Shown here one piece after another: positions 31,166 through 31,210 of a stretch of 31,210 nt of DNA. The stretch is from an uncultured Acidocella sp. (GTDB taxonomy: Bacteria > Pseudomonadota > Alphaproteobacteria > Acetobacterales > Acetobacteraceae). The notes beneath the pieces were generated by a model, which saw nothing but the letters and a program-made list of their open reading frames with translations, was not told where the DNA came from and did not search any database. The DNA lies in NCBI RefSeq assembly GCF_946222605.1, contig NZ_CAMIIE010000036.1, positions 1-31,210 on the forward strand. Direction: 5' to 3'. Numbering within the stretch: position 1 is the stretch's first letter; each line of letters starts with the position of its first letter. The position numbers and the translations under genes were made by a program.

Positions 31166-31206
31166 GGCAGCGGCGCGCCCGCGCCGTTGCCGCAAGCCGG
31201 GTTTTT
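31166..31206 (+). terminator. Terminator-like hairpin behind the nitroreductase gene
   Basis: GGCAGCGGCGC (31166-31176) pairs with GCGCCGTTGCC (31181-31191) with one G-T mismatch. After nine bases a T5 run follows (31202-31206). It is weaker than an ideal terminator because the T-run is set back. Confidence 0.55.
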
Positions 31207-31210
31207 CTGT

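Noticed and set aside
30131..31206. Direct repeat GCAAGCCGGGTTT at 30131-30143 and about 31192-31204
   Set aside because: Thirteen bases, one of them inside the chemoreceptor coding end and the other in a terminator-like hairpin; without further flanking similarity it is probably chance.
1..31210. CRISPR arrays, insertion-sequence transposases, rRNA genes
   Set aside because: No regularly spaced repeats, no intact or recognisable transposase and no rRNA sequence were seen.

Overview
The window is GC-rich double-stranded bacterial DNA. It looks like an alphaproteobacterium, most likely an acetic-acid-bacteria relative (Acetobacteraceae). The basis is an rluD-rpoH pair, a cysteine-poor DksA of the alphaproteobacterial kind, a folP-glmM-thiD operon and a cytoplasmic globin-coupled chemoreceptor. 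The family placement is inference from gene content; the genus cannot be read from the sequence.

Left part, 1-5700: the end of a prophage or prophage remnant. Three large plus-strand genes in a coupled row encode virion/DNA-ejection type proteins, the last with an N-terminal lytic transglycosylase domain. They are preceded by a partial small gene and a 16-18 codon mini-ORF bridging two genes. No capsid, terminase or integrase is visible. A small two-helix membrane ORF lies convergently behind the row.

5961-14718: accessory metabolic genes. These are an SDR with a following AraC-type regulator (palindrome just upstream of araC), a second SDR in an operon with an Old Yellow Enzyme reductase, and a divergent LysR regulator with a palindrome between them. 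A three-gene iron-chelate ABC importer follows, whose promoter is overlaid by a clear Fur box. Decayed DNA and a first copy of a palindromic repeat lie in the gaps.

15038-18425: core block. It holds tRNA-Glu, a DUF2256 zinc-ribbon miniprotein, a DUF6476-like membrane protein, rluD (5' end overlapping the divergent DUF6476-like gene), rpoH and dksA. Between rpoH and dksA lies a 183-bp multi-hairpin element bounded by inverted repeats, followed by a bidirectional terminator.

18627-25460: cell-envelope and transport genes. They are a DPM-like glycosyltransferase overlapping a VTT-domain membrane protein, a Bcr/CflA-like MFS exporter, then on the minus strand a GST, a secreted PCu(A)C-like protein lacking the metal ligands, and two overlapping glycosyltransferases. 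A second, intact copy of the palindromic repeat fills the gap between the convergent MFS and glycosyltransferase genes.

25556-31152: folP-glmM-thiD in a tightly overlapping operon, a globin-coupled methyl-accepting protein with a strong terminator, tRNA-Arg(CCT), and a nitroreductase with its own terminator-like hairpin.
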